This document shows positions 36,990-44,722 of a DNA stretch of 56,456 bases, one piece after another (position 1 is the stretch's first letter; the number at the start of each line of letters is the position of its first letter). Origin of the DNA: Kineococcus siccus (lineage in GTDB: Bacteria; Actinomycetota; Actinomycetes; Actinomycetales; Kineococcaceae); assembly GCF_009906795.1 (NCBI RefSeq), contig NZ_JAAALN010000005.1, positions 1-56,456 on the forward strand, read 5' to 3'. The notes under the pieces are model-generated. The model was given only the letters and a program-made list of their open reading frames with translations. It searched no databases and had not been told where the DNA came from. A program made the position numbers and the translations under genes.

Positions 36990-37585
36990 GCTCGCCGCTG
37001 GGCCCTCCGCCGCTGGGCCGGCCCCCGCTGGGTGGTCCGGTCCCGGTGCTGCGCCGCCCGCGCTGGCTGGCCACGGTCCCGGTCGCCCTGCTGGTCCTGC
37101 TCGTGGTGGAGGTCTGGCTGCTCGTGCAGCTGGCGGACCTCGTCGGCACGCTGGGTGTCGCGGCGCTGCTGGCGGTCGAGACCCTGGCGGGCATCGCCGT
37201 GCTCCGGCGCGCCGGCCGGCGGGCCCTGGACGCGCTGCGCCGCACGGGCTGGGTGCAGTCGGGCTCGCCCGCGGGCCGGCGCAGCGCCGAGGGCGTCGGC
37301 GACGCGCTGCTGACGGGTGCGGGGGGCGCCCTGCTCGTCCTGCCCGGGCTGCTCAGCGACCTGCTCGCCGTGCTCTGCCTGCTCCCGCCGACGCGGGCGC
37401 TGCTGCGCCGGGTGGGGGCGCGCTGGCTGCGCCGGCGAGTCGAGGCGGCCGTGCGGCAGGCCCAGGGCGCCACGGTGACCGGCTCGGTGGTGCGCGACGG
37501 CGCGGTGGACGAGGACGTGGTGGACGGGGAGGTCGTCGACGACGACGGCGACCGCCCGCAGCTCGGGCGGGGCCCGGTCCGCTGA
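36986..37585 (+). CDS. fxsA: FxsA-family membrane protein
   Basis: A small cytoplasmic membrane protein related to E. coli FxsA, which alleviates phage T7 exclusion by F plasmids; its normal role is unknown. After a Pro/Gly-rich N-terminus it has two adjacent helices (LATVPVALLVLLVVEVWLLV and GVAALLAVETLAGIAVL), the conserved DALLTGAGGALLVLPGLLSDLLAVLCLLPPTRALLRR block and a long acidic tail (VDEDVVDGEVVDDDGD). It has 199 residues. The GTG start overlaps the lnt stop, so they form one unit. FxsA beside lnt is common in actinobacteria. Confidence 0.9.
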   Translation: MSSPLGPPPLGRPPLGGPVPVLRRPRWLATVPVALLVLLVVEVWLLVQLADLVGTLGVAALLAVETLAGIAVLRRAGRRALDALRRTGWVQSGSPAGRRSAEGVGDALLTGAGGALLVLPGLLSDLLAVLCLLPPTRALLRRVGARWLRRRVEAAVRQAQGATVTGSVVRDGAVDEDVVDGEVVDDDGDRPQLGRGPVR

Positions 37586-37641
37586 CGGCCCGGCGGGCTG
37601 CGACGAGCGACGGGGACGACCGAGGCCGCCGGGGACGACGA

Positions 37642-37671
37642 GGGCCGGCCCACCCGGAGGTGGACCGGCCC
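37642..37671. terminator. Bidirectional hairpin between fxsA and rbpA
   Basis: A 13-bp stem with one mismatch (GGGCCGG-C-CCACC against GGTGG-A-CCGGCCC) and a CGGA loop. It lies between the convergent ends of fxsA and rbpA and can serve both. Confidence 0.7.
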
Positions 37672-37683
37672 AGGGCGCGGAAC

Positions 37684-37715
37684 GTGGTCGCGGACGACCG
37701 TGGTCGCGGACGACC
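37684..37715. repeat. Two tandem 16-bp units, each a small inverted repeat
   Basis: GTGGTCGCGGACGACC occurs twice without a gap (37684-37699, 37700-37715). Each copy contains GGTCG-CGGA-CGACC, a 5-bp stem with four-base loop. They lie between the terminator hairpin and the rbpA stop. Confidence 0.8.
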
Positions 37716-37752
37716 GTGCCGCGCGGAGCGGACCCCGCGCAGCGGAGGACGG

Positions 37753-38097
37753 TCAGGCGCTGCGCTTGACCGTCCGGTTGCGCAGCAGCGCGAGCCGCTC
37801 GTCGAGCAGGACCTCCAGCTCGGCGATGGTGCGGCGCTCCAGGAGCATGTCCCAGTGCGTGCGCGTCGGCCGGCCGACCTTCTTCTCGGGCTGATCGGTG
37901 TCGGCGCGGAGGGCCTCGGCGCCGCACCGGCACTCCCACAGCGGAGGCACGTCGGCCTCCATCGACATCGGAACGGTCACGGTGTGGCCGTTGGGGCAGT
38001 GGTACGTGATCTGCTGACGCTCCGCCGGCTCGACGCCGGACTCGCTCTCGAGACTCGCCGTCCCGAGACGGGATCCCCGCAGGTTTCGCTCGCTCAT
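37753..38097 (-). CDS. rbpA: RNA polymerase-binding protein RbpA
   Basis: An actinobacterial transcription factor that binds the beta' subunit and sigma region 2 and stabilises the open complex. The protein of 114 residues shows the N-terminal tail (MSERNLRGSRLG…), the zinc core ITYHCPNGHTVTVPMSMEADVPPLWECRCGAEA, the basic linker KKVGRPTRTHWDMLLERRT and the sigma-interaction helix IAELEVLLDERLALLRN. The ATG start has GGGGAGG nine bases upstream. A SigR-type promoter lies about 70 bases upstream (38168-38193). rbpA of Streptomyces coelicolor is known to belong to the SigR regulon, so the match is meaningful. Confidence 0.97.
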   Translation of the reverse strand: MSERNLRGSRLGTASLESESGVEPAERQQITYHCPNGHTVTVPMSMEADVPPLWECRCGAEALRADTDQPEKKVGRPTRTHWDMLLERRTIAELEVLLDERLALLRNRTVKRSA

Positions 38098-38167
38098 GTG
38101 ACCTCCCCAGGTTCCCCTCGCTCAAGGCTCCCCGCGTGCCGGGGGAGGAAGGGGACTCGGTGTTGAC

Positions 38168-38193
38168 AACGCGGCAGCTCAGGCCCCTGTTCC
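38168..38193 (-). promoter_or_regulatory. SigR/SigH-type promoter (GGAAC-N18-GTT) upstream of rbpA
   Basis: On the minus strand GGAAC (38193-38189) is followed by exactly 18 bases and GTT (38170-38168), matching the thiol-stress ECF consensus GGAAT-N18-GTT with one substitution. The start would fall near 38161, giving a leader of about 64 bases. Confidence 0.6.
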
Positions 38194-38296
38194 ACGCGTT
38201 CCCGTGCTGAGGTGTGGAGGTCGTGTGCAGCTGGTCACACCACGCTACTCAGGGTGGTGTCCGGTGTCGAACCGTGTCGACGCCGCCCCGCGGTCG

Positions 38297-39679
38297 TCAG
38301 GGAGCGCTCTCCCGGGCCTGGCGGGCCCCCGCGGCGAGGTCCACCCGGGTCAGCAGGAGGCCCCCGACCACGAAGAACACGAGCAGGAACGCGAGGGCCG
38401 GGCGGTAGGAACCCGTCAGCTGGGCGACCAGGCCGAAGGCCAGCGTCCCGAGCCAGCTCGTCCCGCGCTCACCGGCCTGGTACAGGCTGAAGAACTCCGC
38501 CTCCGCGCCCACGGGCACGAGCTGGCTGAACATCGACCGGGCCAGGGCCTGCGTGCCCCCCAGGACGATGCCGATGAGGACGGCGAGGACGAGCCACCGC
38601 GAGAACGCGCCGCGCGGGACGCCGTAGGTCAGGACGATCACGAGGATCCACAGCGCCAGCCCCGCGAGCACGGTGCGCTGGGCGCCGAAGCGGCCGGCGG
38701 CCGCGCCGAACAGCAGCGCGCCACCGAAGGCGATCGCCTGCACCAGCAGGATCGTCGTGATGAGCTGCGAGGACGTGAAGCCGAGCTCCTCCTGGCCGTA
38801 CACGCTCGCGGCGTAGACGACGGTCTGGATGCCGTCGTTGAACACGAGGTAGGCGAGCAGGAAGCGGACGACCTGCGGGTAGCGGCGCACCCCGCGCAGC
38901 GTCGTGGCCAGCTGGCGGAAGGGGGCCGCGACACCCGCGAGCAGCCCGGCGCCCGCCGGCACCCCGGCGACGCCGAGCGGCCGCGAGGGCAGGCGGCGCA
39001 GGCCGAGGACGGGCACGAGCGTGAACGCCGCCCACCACAGCCCCGCGGAGCCGAGCGAGACCCGCACGGCCTGCTCCTCCGTGAGCCCCAGCGCACCGGG
39101 GAAGGAGACGACGAGCAGGTTGGCCGCGAGCAGCAGGAAACCGCCGAGGTAGCCCAGGGCCCAGCCGCGCGACGACGTGCGGTCGCGCTCGGCCGGCGCG
39201 GAGACGTCGCACAGCAGCGCGTCGTAGACCACGAGCGAGGACGTCAGGCAGACGGTCGCGACGACGACGAGCAGCACGCCCAGCCACCAGCGGTCGCCCC
39301 CGAGGCCGACCATGGCGGTCCCCGCCGCGGCGCCCGTCCAGGCGAAGGCGCCCAGCAGCCGGTGGCGGTGCCGGCTCCGGTCGGCCACCGCCCCGACGAG
39401 CGGCAGCAGGACCGCCGACAGCAGGGTCGCCAGCGTCACGGCGTACAGCGCCACCGAGCCTGGCGCGATCGGCAGGCCGAGCACCGACAGGGCACGGTCG
39501 CACGGTCCGGTGGTGCCGGGGCAGGCGGCCCGGCGGGCCACGACCGTGAGGTAGGGCGCGAAGAGGACGGTGCCCGTCGTGGTCACGTACCCGGAGTTGG
39601 CCCAGTCGTAGAAGTACCAGCTCCGCCGCGCACGGCGGAGCACGGCGGGGTCGGTGGTGCCGGGCAGCGGGGCGCTCAC
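38297..39679 (-). CDS. MFS transporter of the Atg22/UMF1-like type
   Basis: A 12-helix membrane carrier of the major facilitator superfamily. The N-terminal signature RRSWYFYDWANSGYVTTTGTVLFAPYL and the later GWALGYLGGFLLLAANLLV and LARSMFSQLVPVGAEAEFFSLYQAGERGTSWLG are those of the vacuole-effluxer Atg22-like group, some of whose members export amino acids; bacterial substrates are unknown. It has 460 residues from the GTG at 39679. I prefer this GTG because it overlaps the glycerophosphodiesterase stop (GTGA), while the GTG at 39691 lies inside that gene. The pair forms an operon. Confidence 0.88.
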   Translation of the reverse strand: MSAPLPGTTDPAVLRRARRSWYFYDWANSGYVTTTGTVLFAPYLTVVARRAACPGTTGPCDRALSVLGLPIAPGSVALYAVTLATLLSAVLLPLVGAVADRSRHRHRLLGAFAWTGAAAGTAMVGLGGDRWWLGVLLVVVATVCLTSSLVVYDALLCDVSAPAERDRTSSRGWALGYLGGFLLLAANLLVVSFPGALGLTEEQAVRVSLGSAGLWWAAFTLVPVLGLRRLPSRPLGVAGVPAGAGLLAGVAAPFRQLATTLRGVRRYPQVVRFLLAYLVFNDGIQTVVYAASVYGQEELGFTSSQLITTILLVQAIAFGGALLFGAAAGRFGAQRTVLAGLALWILVIVLTYGVPRGAFSRWLVLAVLIGIVLGGTQALARSMFSQLVPVGAEAEFFSLYQAGERGTSWLGTLAFGLVAQLTGSYRPALAFLLVFFVVGGLLLTRVDLAAGARQARESAP

Positions 39680-40485
39680 GCCGGCACCCACTGCCCGCGG
39701 GCCACCACGACGTCGCGCAGCAGGTCGGCGCGGTCGGTGATGAGCCCGTCGACCCCGAGGTCGAGCAGGGCGTGCATCTGCACGGGGTCGTCGACGGTCC
39801 AGACGTGGACCTGTGCGCCGGCGGCGTGCACCGCCCGGACGAGCGCCGGGGTCACGATCTCGAGGCAGCCGTGGCGCACGGGGACCTGGACGGCGTCGAC
39901 ACCGGCCAGGGCCCGCCGCACGAGCGCGGGCGTCCGCGCGCGCACCGCGCTCAGCGCCGCGACGAGGGTCGCCGTGCCGGCGCTCGTGGCGGGACGCGCA
40001 CCCGTCGCCCGGCCGACTGCGGCCAGGGCCGCGCGGCGGCGGCGGTCGGAGAAGGACGTGACGAGGACTCGGTCGGCGGCTCCGGTCCGGCGCAGCACCT
40101 CGGCCAGCGGGGCGACGGCGGCCTCGTCCTTGACGTCGACGTTGACGCGCGCGCGGGGGAAGGCGTCCAGGACCTCGGCGAGCAACGGTACCGGCTCCCG
40201 GCCGCCGATGCGCGCGCGGCGCACCTCGCTCCAGGGCAGCTCCGAGAGCAGCCCCCGGCGGTCGGTGACGCGGTCGAGCCGGTCGTCGTGGAAGGCGATC
40301 AGCGTCCCGTCGGCGGTGGCCCGGGCGTCGGTCTCCAGGTACCGGTAGCCGAGGTCGACGGCGGCGGCGAAGGCGGCGAGGGAGTTCTCGAGGCCCTCGC
40401 GCGAGAAGCCGCGGTGGGCCATGGCCAGCGGACCGGGGTGGTCGGTGAAGGGGTGGCGCGAGGGTGGCCGCGGGTCCGCGCTCAC
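39676..40485 (-). CDS. Glycerophosphodiester phosphodiesterase
   Basis: Hydrolyses glycerophosphodiesters to glycerol-3-phosphate and alcohols. GDPD motifs are AMAHRGFSREGLENSLAAFAAAVDLG (His-Arg and Glu-Asn pairs), YLETDARATADGTLIAFHDDRLDRVTD with the Glu/Asp metal ligands and the second catalytic His, ARVNVDVKDEAAV and, near the end, VHVWTVDDPVQMHALLDLGVDGLITDRADLL. There is no signal peptide, so it acts in the cytosol. It has 269 residues. I chose the GTG at 40485, since the upstream codons are low-complexity Arg/Gly/Pro. First gene of a two-gene unit with the MFS transporter, which may import its substrate (positional inference). Confidence 0.92.
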   Translation of the reverse strand: MSADPRPPSRHPFTDHPGPLAMAHRGFSREGLENSLAAFAAAVDLGYRYLETDARATADGTLIAFHDDRLDRVTDRRGLLSELPWSEVRRARIGGREPVPLLAEVLDAFPRARVNVDVKDEAAVAPLAEVLRRTGAADRVLVTSFSDRRRRAALAAVGRATGARPATSAGTATLVAALSAVRARTPALVRRALAGVDAVQVPVRHGCLEIVTPALVRAVHAAGAQVHVWTVDDPVQMHALLDLGVDGLITDRADLLRDVVVARGQWVPA

Positions 40486-40618
40486 CCGACGGGCCGGCAC
40501 ACGGGCGGGGCGCCCTCCACGGGCCGGTCGCTGCGCACCGCTGCCTCCCACCTCGTGACCGCGTCCACTGCCGCGGCGTCCGTCCCGCTCGACCCGCCCC
40601 CCGCGGGGACGCCCCGGG

Positions 40619-41935
40619 TCAGCCCTGGAACTCCCAGTGCCACGGCTCGAACTGCCCGCCGCGGTCCTCGGCCCACGCGGGGTGCAGCCAGCCGTACAGG
40701 GCGGCGTTGCGCTTGAGCCACAGGAACTGCGGCGACCCGAAGTTCTGCACGCCGCCGCCGAGGTCGACCGCGATGCCGAGCCCGTGCCGGCTGGTGCCCG
40801 GCTTGGCGGCGAGGCCGGGCTTGCGCGCCGCGACGTCGATCTGCCCGGCGAGCGTGCGGTAGGAGTCGGTGACGGAGATCGGCACGCCGAACTGCTGCGC
40901 GTAGGCCTGGCTCAGCTGGTTGAACCCGTTGGCCGCGTCGGCGCGCAGCACGTGCGACGACGCACCCCACAGGGGGCACAGCGCGCTGCGCGGGATGAGG
41001 CCGTTGCCGTAGGAGGTCGTGCTCGCGCCCGTGCAGTCGCCCACGGCACCGATGAGCCCCGACGCGGTGGCCGCGCGGGCCATGGAGTCCGCGGCGGCGC
41101 GGGCCGTGGCGAGGTTGGAGGCCTTCTGCTGCTCGGACGTCGCGGTGCCCGTGAGGCTGGCCTGCAGGGTCGCGAGCGCCTCGACCTGGACGCGCTGCTC
41201 CTGGACCAGGCGGTCGGACTGCTCCTTCGCCAGCACGGCCTCGTCGGCGTGGGCGCGGGCCTGCGCGGCGGCGTCGGCCGCCCGCGTGGTGGCGTCCGCC
41301 TGGATGCGCTGGGCCGCGGCGTACTCCTCGACGGCGTTGCTGCGCCCGTCACCGATGCGCTTGACCGACGCCAGGGCGCTGGCCGCGTCGTCCGTGGCCC
41401 CCTCCTGCAGCATCGTCACCATGCCGGAGTACTCCTGGAGCGTGCCCCCGCCGCGGTAGGCCTGCGAAGCCCACTGCCCGAGGTCCTTCTTGCCCTGTGC
41501 GAGGTCGATCTCGGCCTGGGCGAGGCGCTGGCGCTGGGCCGCCTCCTCCTGCACCGCGGCGTCGCGCGCCTCCTTGGCCACCTGGTAGCGCTCGAGCGCG
41601 GCGTTCGCCTGCGTGGCGAGGGCGTCCAGCTGGGCCTGGGCGGCGTCGAGCTGGGCCTGCGCGGCCGTCGCGGCGGCGGCGGCCGCGGCCGCGGCCTGGC
41701 GGGCCTGCTCGACCTCCTCGGGCGTCGGCGGGTCGGCGACGGGCACCGCCCCCGGGACCGCGGCCGACAGGGCGGCGGGAGCCACGCTGGTGACCGGGAC
41801 GACGCTCGCGACGGGGGAGACGGGCACCGCGGAGGCCAGGGGCGCGCTGACGCCGACCCCGAGGGTCAGGCAGGCCGACCCCACGGCTGCGGTGGACAGC
41901 AGGACCGCGCGGCGGAGGCGGGGGGAGAGCAGCAA
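40619..41935 (-). CDS. Secreted VanY-type D-alanyl-D-alanine carboxypeptidase (peptidase M15) with coiled coil
   Basis: A cell-wall hydrolase. The N-terminus has a basic start and hydrophobic signal sequence (RRAVLLSTAAVGSACLTLGV…), then an Ala/Val/Pro-rich spacer. A long Ala/Gln-rich coiled coil follows (about 75-290), like those of NlpC/P60-type hydrolases that dock to division complexes. The C-terminal VanY domain (about 320-438) shows SYRTLAGQIDVAARKPGLAA, then zinc ligands in SRHGLGIAVD (His384, Asp391) and EPWHWEF (His433). It has 438 residues. The start is a TTG at 41935, unusual here; I see no in-frame ATG or GTG upstream before a stop and no ribosome site. A TAGTGT on the minus strand (42058-42053) could be the -10. 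Confidence 0.87.
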   Translation of the reverse strand: MLLSPRLRRAVLLSTAAVGSACLTLGVGVSAPLASAVPVSPVASVVPVTSVAPAALSAAVPGAVPVADPPTPEEVEQARQAAAAAAAAATAAQAQLDAAQAQLDALATQANAALERYQVAKEARDAAVQEEAAQRQRLAQAEIDLAQGKKDLGQWASQAYRGGGTLQEYSGMVTMLQEGATDDAASALASVKRIGDGRSNAVEEYAAAQRIQADATTRAADAAAQARAHADEAVLAKEQSDRLVQEQRVQVEALATLQASLTGTATSEQQKASNLATARAAADSMARAATASGLIGAVGDCTGASTTSYGNGLIPRSALCPLWGASSHVLRADAANGFNQLSQAYAQQFGVPISVTDSYRTLAGQIDVAARKPGLAAKPGTSRHGLGIAVDLGGGVQNFGSPQFLWLKRNAALYGWLHPAWAEDRGGQFEPWHWEFQG

Positions 41936-42052
41936 GGCGGATGCACGTCCACTGTTCGGGGGCTCGCGCCCGGGTCGGCTGCGGTGCTTCGTCTCGGCGT
42001 CCGGGTGCTCCGTGCGCCTTCCGTGGGGAAGCCGTGCTGAGCACTCGCGGGA

Positions 42053-42058
42053 ACACTA
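42053..42058 (-). promoter_or_regulatory. Putative -10 element (TAGTGT) for the carboxypeptidase gene
   Basis: TAGTGT on the minus strand would give a leader of about 110 bases before the TTG start. No -35 match is evident, and no known riboswitch fold was recognised in the leader. Confidence 0.3.
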
Positions 42059-42196
42059 CCGTCCGCACCCTCGGCACATCCCGACCGGACATGCAGCTGT
42101 GGACAGGAATCGTGACTAGATTCACACGCACAGTCACGAGGCGCGGGTCGTGCCGGGAGCCACCGCGGCCCCTCGCGCAGCTGGGAGGCTGACGGT

Positions 42197-43396
42197 GTGA
42201 GCGACCAGGCCGCCGGGGCGACTGCCGGATCCCAGCAACCCCCGCGCGAGGTGCTCGACACCGTGGCGAAGGCGGCGGCCCAGGACGCGGGCGGCATCGA
42301 CGCGGGCCTGCTCGACGACTTCCTGGACGCCGTCTGGCGGGCCGTCGCCGCCGGTCGCCGGCTGCCGGCGAGCCGCGTCCGGGGCTACCGGCGGGTGGGG
42401 GAGGACGCGGCCGGCGGCGGTGTCGCCCTGCGGGCCCTGCTGGACCTCTACCTCTCCGCCGCGTGGCGGCTGTGGCGGCGGCTGCCCGTCGTGCAGGCCG
42501 CGGCCGAGGACCCGCAGGCCGTCGTCACGGCCGGGGAGGTGCTGCTGCGCGCGACCGACGACGCGGTGGCCGCGCTGACCGAGGGCTACCAGCTGGCCCG
42601 TCGCCAGCTCGTGCGCCGTGAGGAGTCCGACCGCCGGGAGTTCGTCGACGACCTGCTGGCCGGCACCGCCGACGTCCTCGGCTTGCTGCGCCGGGCCCAG
42701 CGCTTCGGCCTCGACCTGTCGGGCCCGCACGCGGTGCTCGTGGTGCGGGCCGCCGAGCCGTTCGCGGACGGTACGGCGGCCGTCACCACGGTGGAGCGGC
42801 GGCTGCAGGGCAGCGCGGCCGACGCCGACGCCCTGGTCGCGACGAAGGACGGCGCCCTCGTGGTCGTCTTCTCGGCACCCGACCGCGTGGCCGTCGCGGA
42901 GGTCTGCGCGCGCGTCCGCGAGGTGCTCGGCCCTGCGCAGCAGCGGCGGTGGCGGGCCGGCGTGGGCCGGCCCGGCAGCGGTCCGGGTGCGGTCGTCGGC
43001 TCCTACGACGAGGCGCGGCGCGCCCTGGACCTGGGCCAGCGCCTGCGGCTGGGCGAACCGGTCGCCGACGCCGCCGACCTCCTGGTCTTCGAGGTGCTCC
43101 TGCGCGACCGGGCCGCCGCCCGGGACCTGGTCGAGTCGGTCCTGGCCCCGCTGCGCGAGGTCCGCGGCGGGCCCGAGCCCTACCTGGCCACCGTCGAGAC
43201 CTACTTCGACACCGGCGGCAACGCCACGGAGACGGCCCGGCGCCTGCACCTGTCGGTGCGGGCGGTCACCTACCGCCTGGCCCGCGTGCGCCGGCTGACG
43301 GGCGTGGACCCGACCCGTCCCCAGGACCGCTTCGGGCTGCAGGCCGCGGTGCTGGCCGCCCGGGCCCTGGGCTGGGCGACGCCGCACGAGGACTGA
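42197..43396 (+). CDS. PucR-family transcriptional regulator
   Basis: A DNA-binding regulator of 399 residues with a RsbT/PucR-like helical N-terminal region (VLDTVAKAAAQDAGGIDAGLLDDFLDAVWRAV…, EGYQLARRQLVRREESDRREFVDDLLAG), a central GGDEF-like CdaR domain (about 190-290) and the C-terminal PucR helix-turn-helix: TVETYFDTGGNATETARRLHLSVRAVTYRLARVRRLTGVDPTRPQDRFGLQAAVLAARALG. The target is unknown. GTG start at 42197 with GGGAGG at 42180-42185. It is divergent from the carboxypeptidase gene across 261 bases and followed by a hairpin, so it is probably monocistronic. Confidence 0.9.
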   Translation: MSDQAAGATAGSQQPPREVLDTVAKAAAQDAGGIDAGLLDDFLDAVWRAVAAGRRLPASRVRGYRRVGEDAAGGGVALRALLDLYLSAAWRLWRRLPVVQAAAEDPQAVVTAGEVLLRATDDAVAALTEGYQLARRQLVRREESDRREFVDDLLAGTADVLGLLRRAQRFGLDLSGPHAVLVVRAAEPFADGTAAVTTVERRLQGSAADADALVATKDGALVVVFSAPDRVAVAEVCARVREVLGPAQQRRWRAGVGRPGSGPGAVVGSYDEARRALDLGQRLRLGEPVADAADLLVFEVLLRDRAAARDLVESVLAPLREVRGGPEPYLATVETYFDTGGNATETARRLHLSVRAVTYRLARVRRLTGVDPTRPQDRFGLQAAVLAARALGWATPHED

Positions 43397-43417
43397 CGCG
43401 ACCGGCGCGAGGCGCCC

Positions 43418-43438
43418 GGTTGCCGGGTCCCGGCAACC
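43418..43438 (+). terminator. Hairpin after the PucR-type gene
   Basis: A perfect 9-bp stem (GGTTGCCGG / CCGGCAACC) with a three-base loop, 21 bases after the stop and 104 bases before terC. It most likely ends the regulator transcript. Confidence 0.55.
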
Positions 43439-43542
43439 AGACCGACGGAACGGTTCCTGTCACCGACCCCGCGGGATCGGCGCCGCCGGGAGACGATGGG
43501 GGGGCGGAAGGCCCGCGAACACAGACCTCCAGGAGTGATCCC

Positions 43543-44652
43543 GTGGACGTCCCCCTCTGGGCGTGGTTGGCGCTCGGCGCCATCATCGTCGTGATGCTGG
43601 CCATCGACCTCCTCGCCCACCGTGGCGCCCACGTCATCGGCTTCCGCGAGGCGGCCAAGTGGAGCGCGCTGTGGGTGGGTCTGGCCATCGCGTTCGGCAT
43701 CGTCGTCTTCGCGACGCTCGGCACGCAGGCCGGCGTCGACTACACGACGGCCTGGTTGCTCGAGAAGAGCCTCTCGGTCGACAACCTGTTCGTCTTCGCC
43801 CTGATCTTCGGGTACTTCAACGTCCCGCGGGAGTTCCAGCACCGCGTCCTGTTCTTCGGTGTCCTCGGCGCCCTGGTGTTCCGCGGCATCTTCCTCGGCG
43901 CCGGCGTGGCGATCGTCGAGCGCTTCACCGCCGTCCTGTTCGTCTTCGGCGCGATCCTCATCTGGTCCGCGTTCAAGATGCTCAAGGGCGACGACGAGTC
44001 GGTCGACCCCGGCAAGAGCCTGGCGGTCCGCCTGCTGCGCCGCGTCATCCCGATGAAGGACGAGTACCACGGCACGAAGTTCTTCATCAAGGAGGCCGGC
44101 AAGCGCTTCGGCACCCCGCTGCTCGCGGTCGTCGTGGCCATCGAGGCCGCCGACCTGGTGTTCGCCGTCGACAGCGTCCCCGCCGTCCTCGCGGTCACGT
44201 CCGACCCGTTCATCGTCTACTCCAGCAACGCCTTCGCGATCCTGGGTCTGCGGGCCCTGTACTTCCTGCTCTCCGGGATGCTCGAGCGCTTCCACCTGCT
44301 GTCCAAGGCCCTCGCCTTCATCCTCGCCTTCATCGGCGTGAAGCTGTTCCTGCAGGCGGGGCACGAGATCATCAGCGAGTCGATCCCGCACATCCCGAGC
44401 TGGATGAGCCTCATCGTCATCGTCGTGGCCCTCACCTGGGCCATCGTGTTCAGCCTCCGCAAGCCCGCCCCGGTGACCGGGGGGTCCGACGACGAGCAGG
44501 TGACCGCCGGCCCGGCCGACGGCCCGGACGCCCCCACCGGAACCGGTTCCACCGCAACCGCCTCCACGGGTACCGGTTCGGCGACCGACGACGCCTCCGA
44601 CCCGACGGACGGTCGCCCGACCGTCTCCTCCAGCCCGGACGGCTCCCGCTGA
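43543..44652 (+). CDS. TerC-family integral membrane protein
   Basis: A membrane protein of the TerC/Alx family. Members are linked to metal (manganese) homeostasis and to loading of exported metalloproteins. About eight to nine helices include ALGAIIVVMLAIDLLAHRG, the signature TAWLLEKSLSVDNLFVFALIF with acidic metal-site residues, a central loop (KMLKGDDESVDPGKSLAVRLLRRVIPMKDEYHG) and LLAVVVAIEAADLVFAVDSVPAVLAV. The C-terminal 60 residues are a Thr/Ser/Gly/Asp-rich tail. It has 369 residues from the GTG at 43543 (AGGAG site seven bases upstream). I looked for the yybP-ykoY manganese riboswitch that precedes many terC/alx genes and did not recognise it. Confidence 0.93.
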   Translation: MDVPLWAWLALGAIIVVMLAIDLLAHRGAHVIGFREAAKWSALWVGLAIAFGIVVFATLGTQAGVDYTTAWLLEKSLSVDNLFVFALIFGYFNVPREFQHRVLFFGVLGALVFRGIFLGAGVAIVERFTAVLFVFGAILIWSAFKMLKGDDESVDPGKSLAVRLLRRVIPMKDEYHGTKFFIKEAGKRFGTPLLAVVVAIEAADLVFAVDSVPAVLAVTSDPFIVYSSNAFAILGLRALYFLLSGMLERFHLLSKALAFILAFIGVKLFLQAGHEIISESIPHIPSWMSLIVIVVALTWAIVFSLRKPAPVTGGSDDEQVTAGPADGPDAPTGTGSTATASTGTGSATDDASDPTDGRPTVSSSPDGSR

Positions 44653-44673
44653 CCGGGTGAACCCCCGCTGACG

Positions 44674-44711
44674 ACGGACGCCGGTCCCCTCCCGAGGGGG
44701 CCGGCGTCCGT
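44674..44711. terminator. Strong bidirectional hairpin between terC and the P1 peptidase gene
   Basis: A 17-bp stem (ACGGACGCCGGTCCCCT against AGGGGGCCGGCGTCCGT, one G-T wobble) with a CCCG loop at the junction of converging genes. Confidence 0.8.
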
Positions 44712-44722
44712 CGCGTCCGGGG

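Noticed and set aside
43397-43542. Possible yybP-ykoY manganese riboswitch before terC
   Set aside because: The conserved core of that riboswitch is not recognisable; the only clear structure is a 9-bp hairpin near the preceding gene, better read as a terminator.
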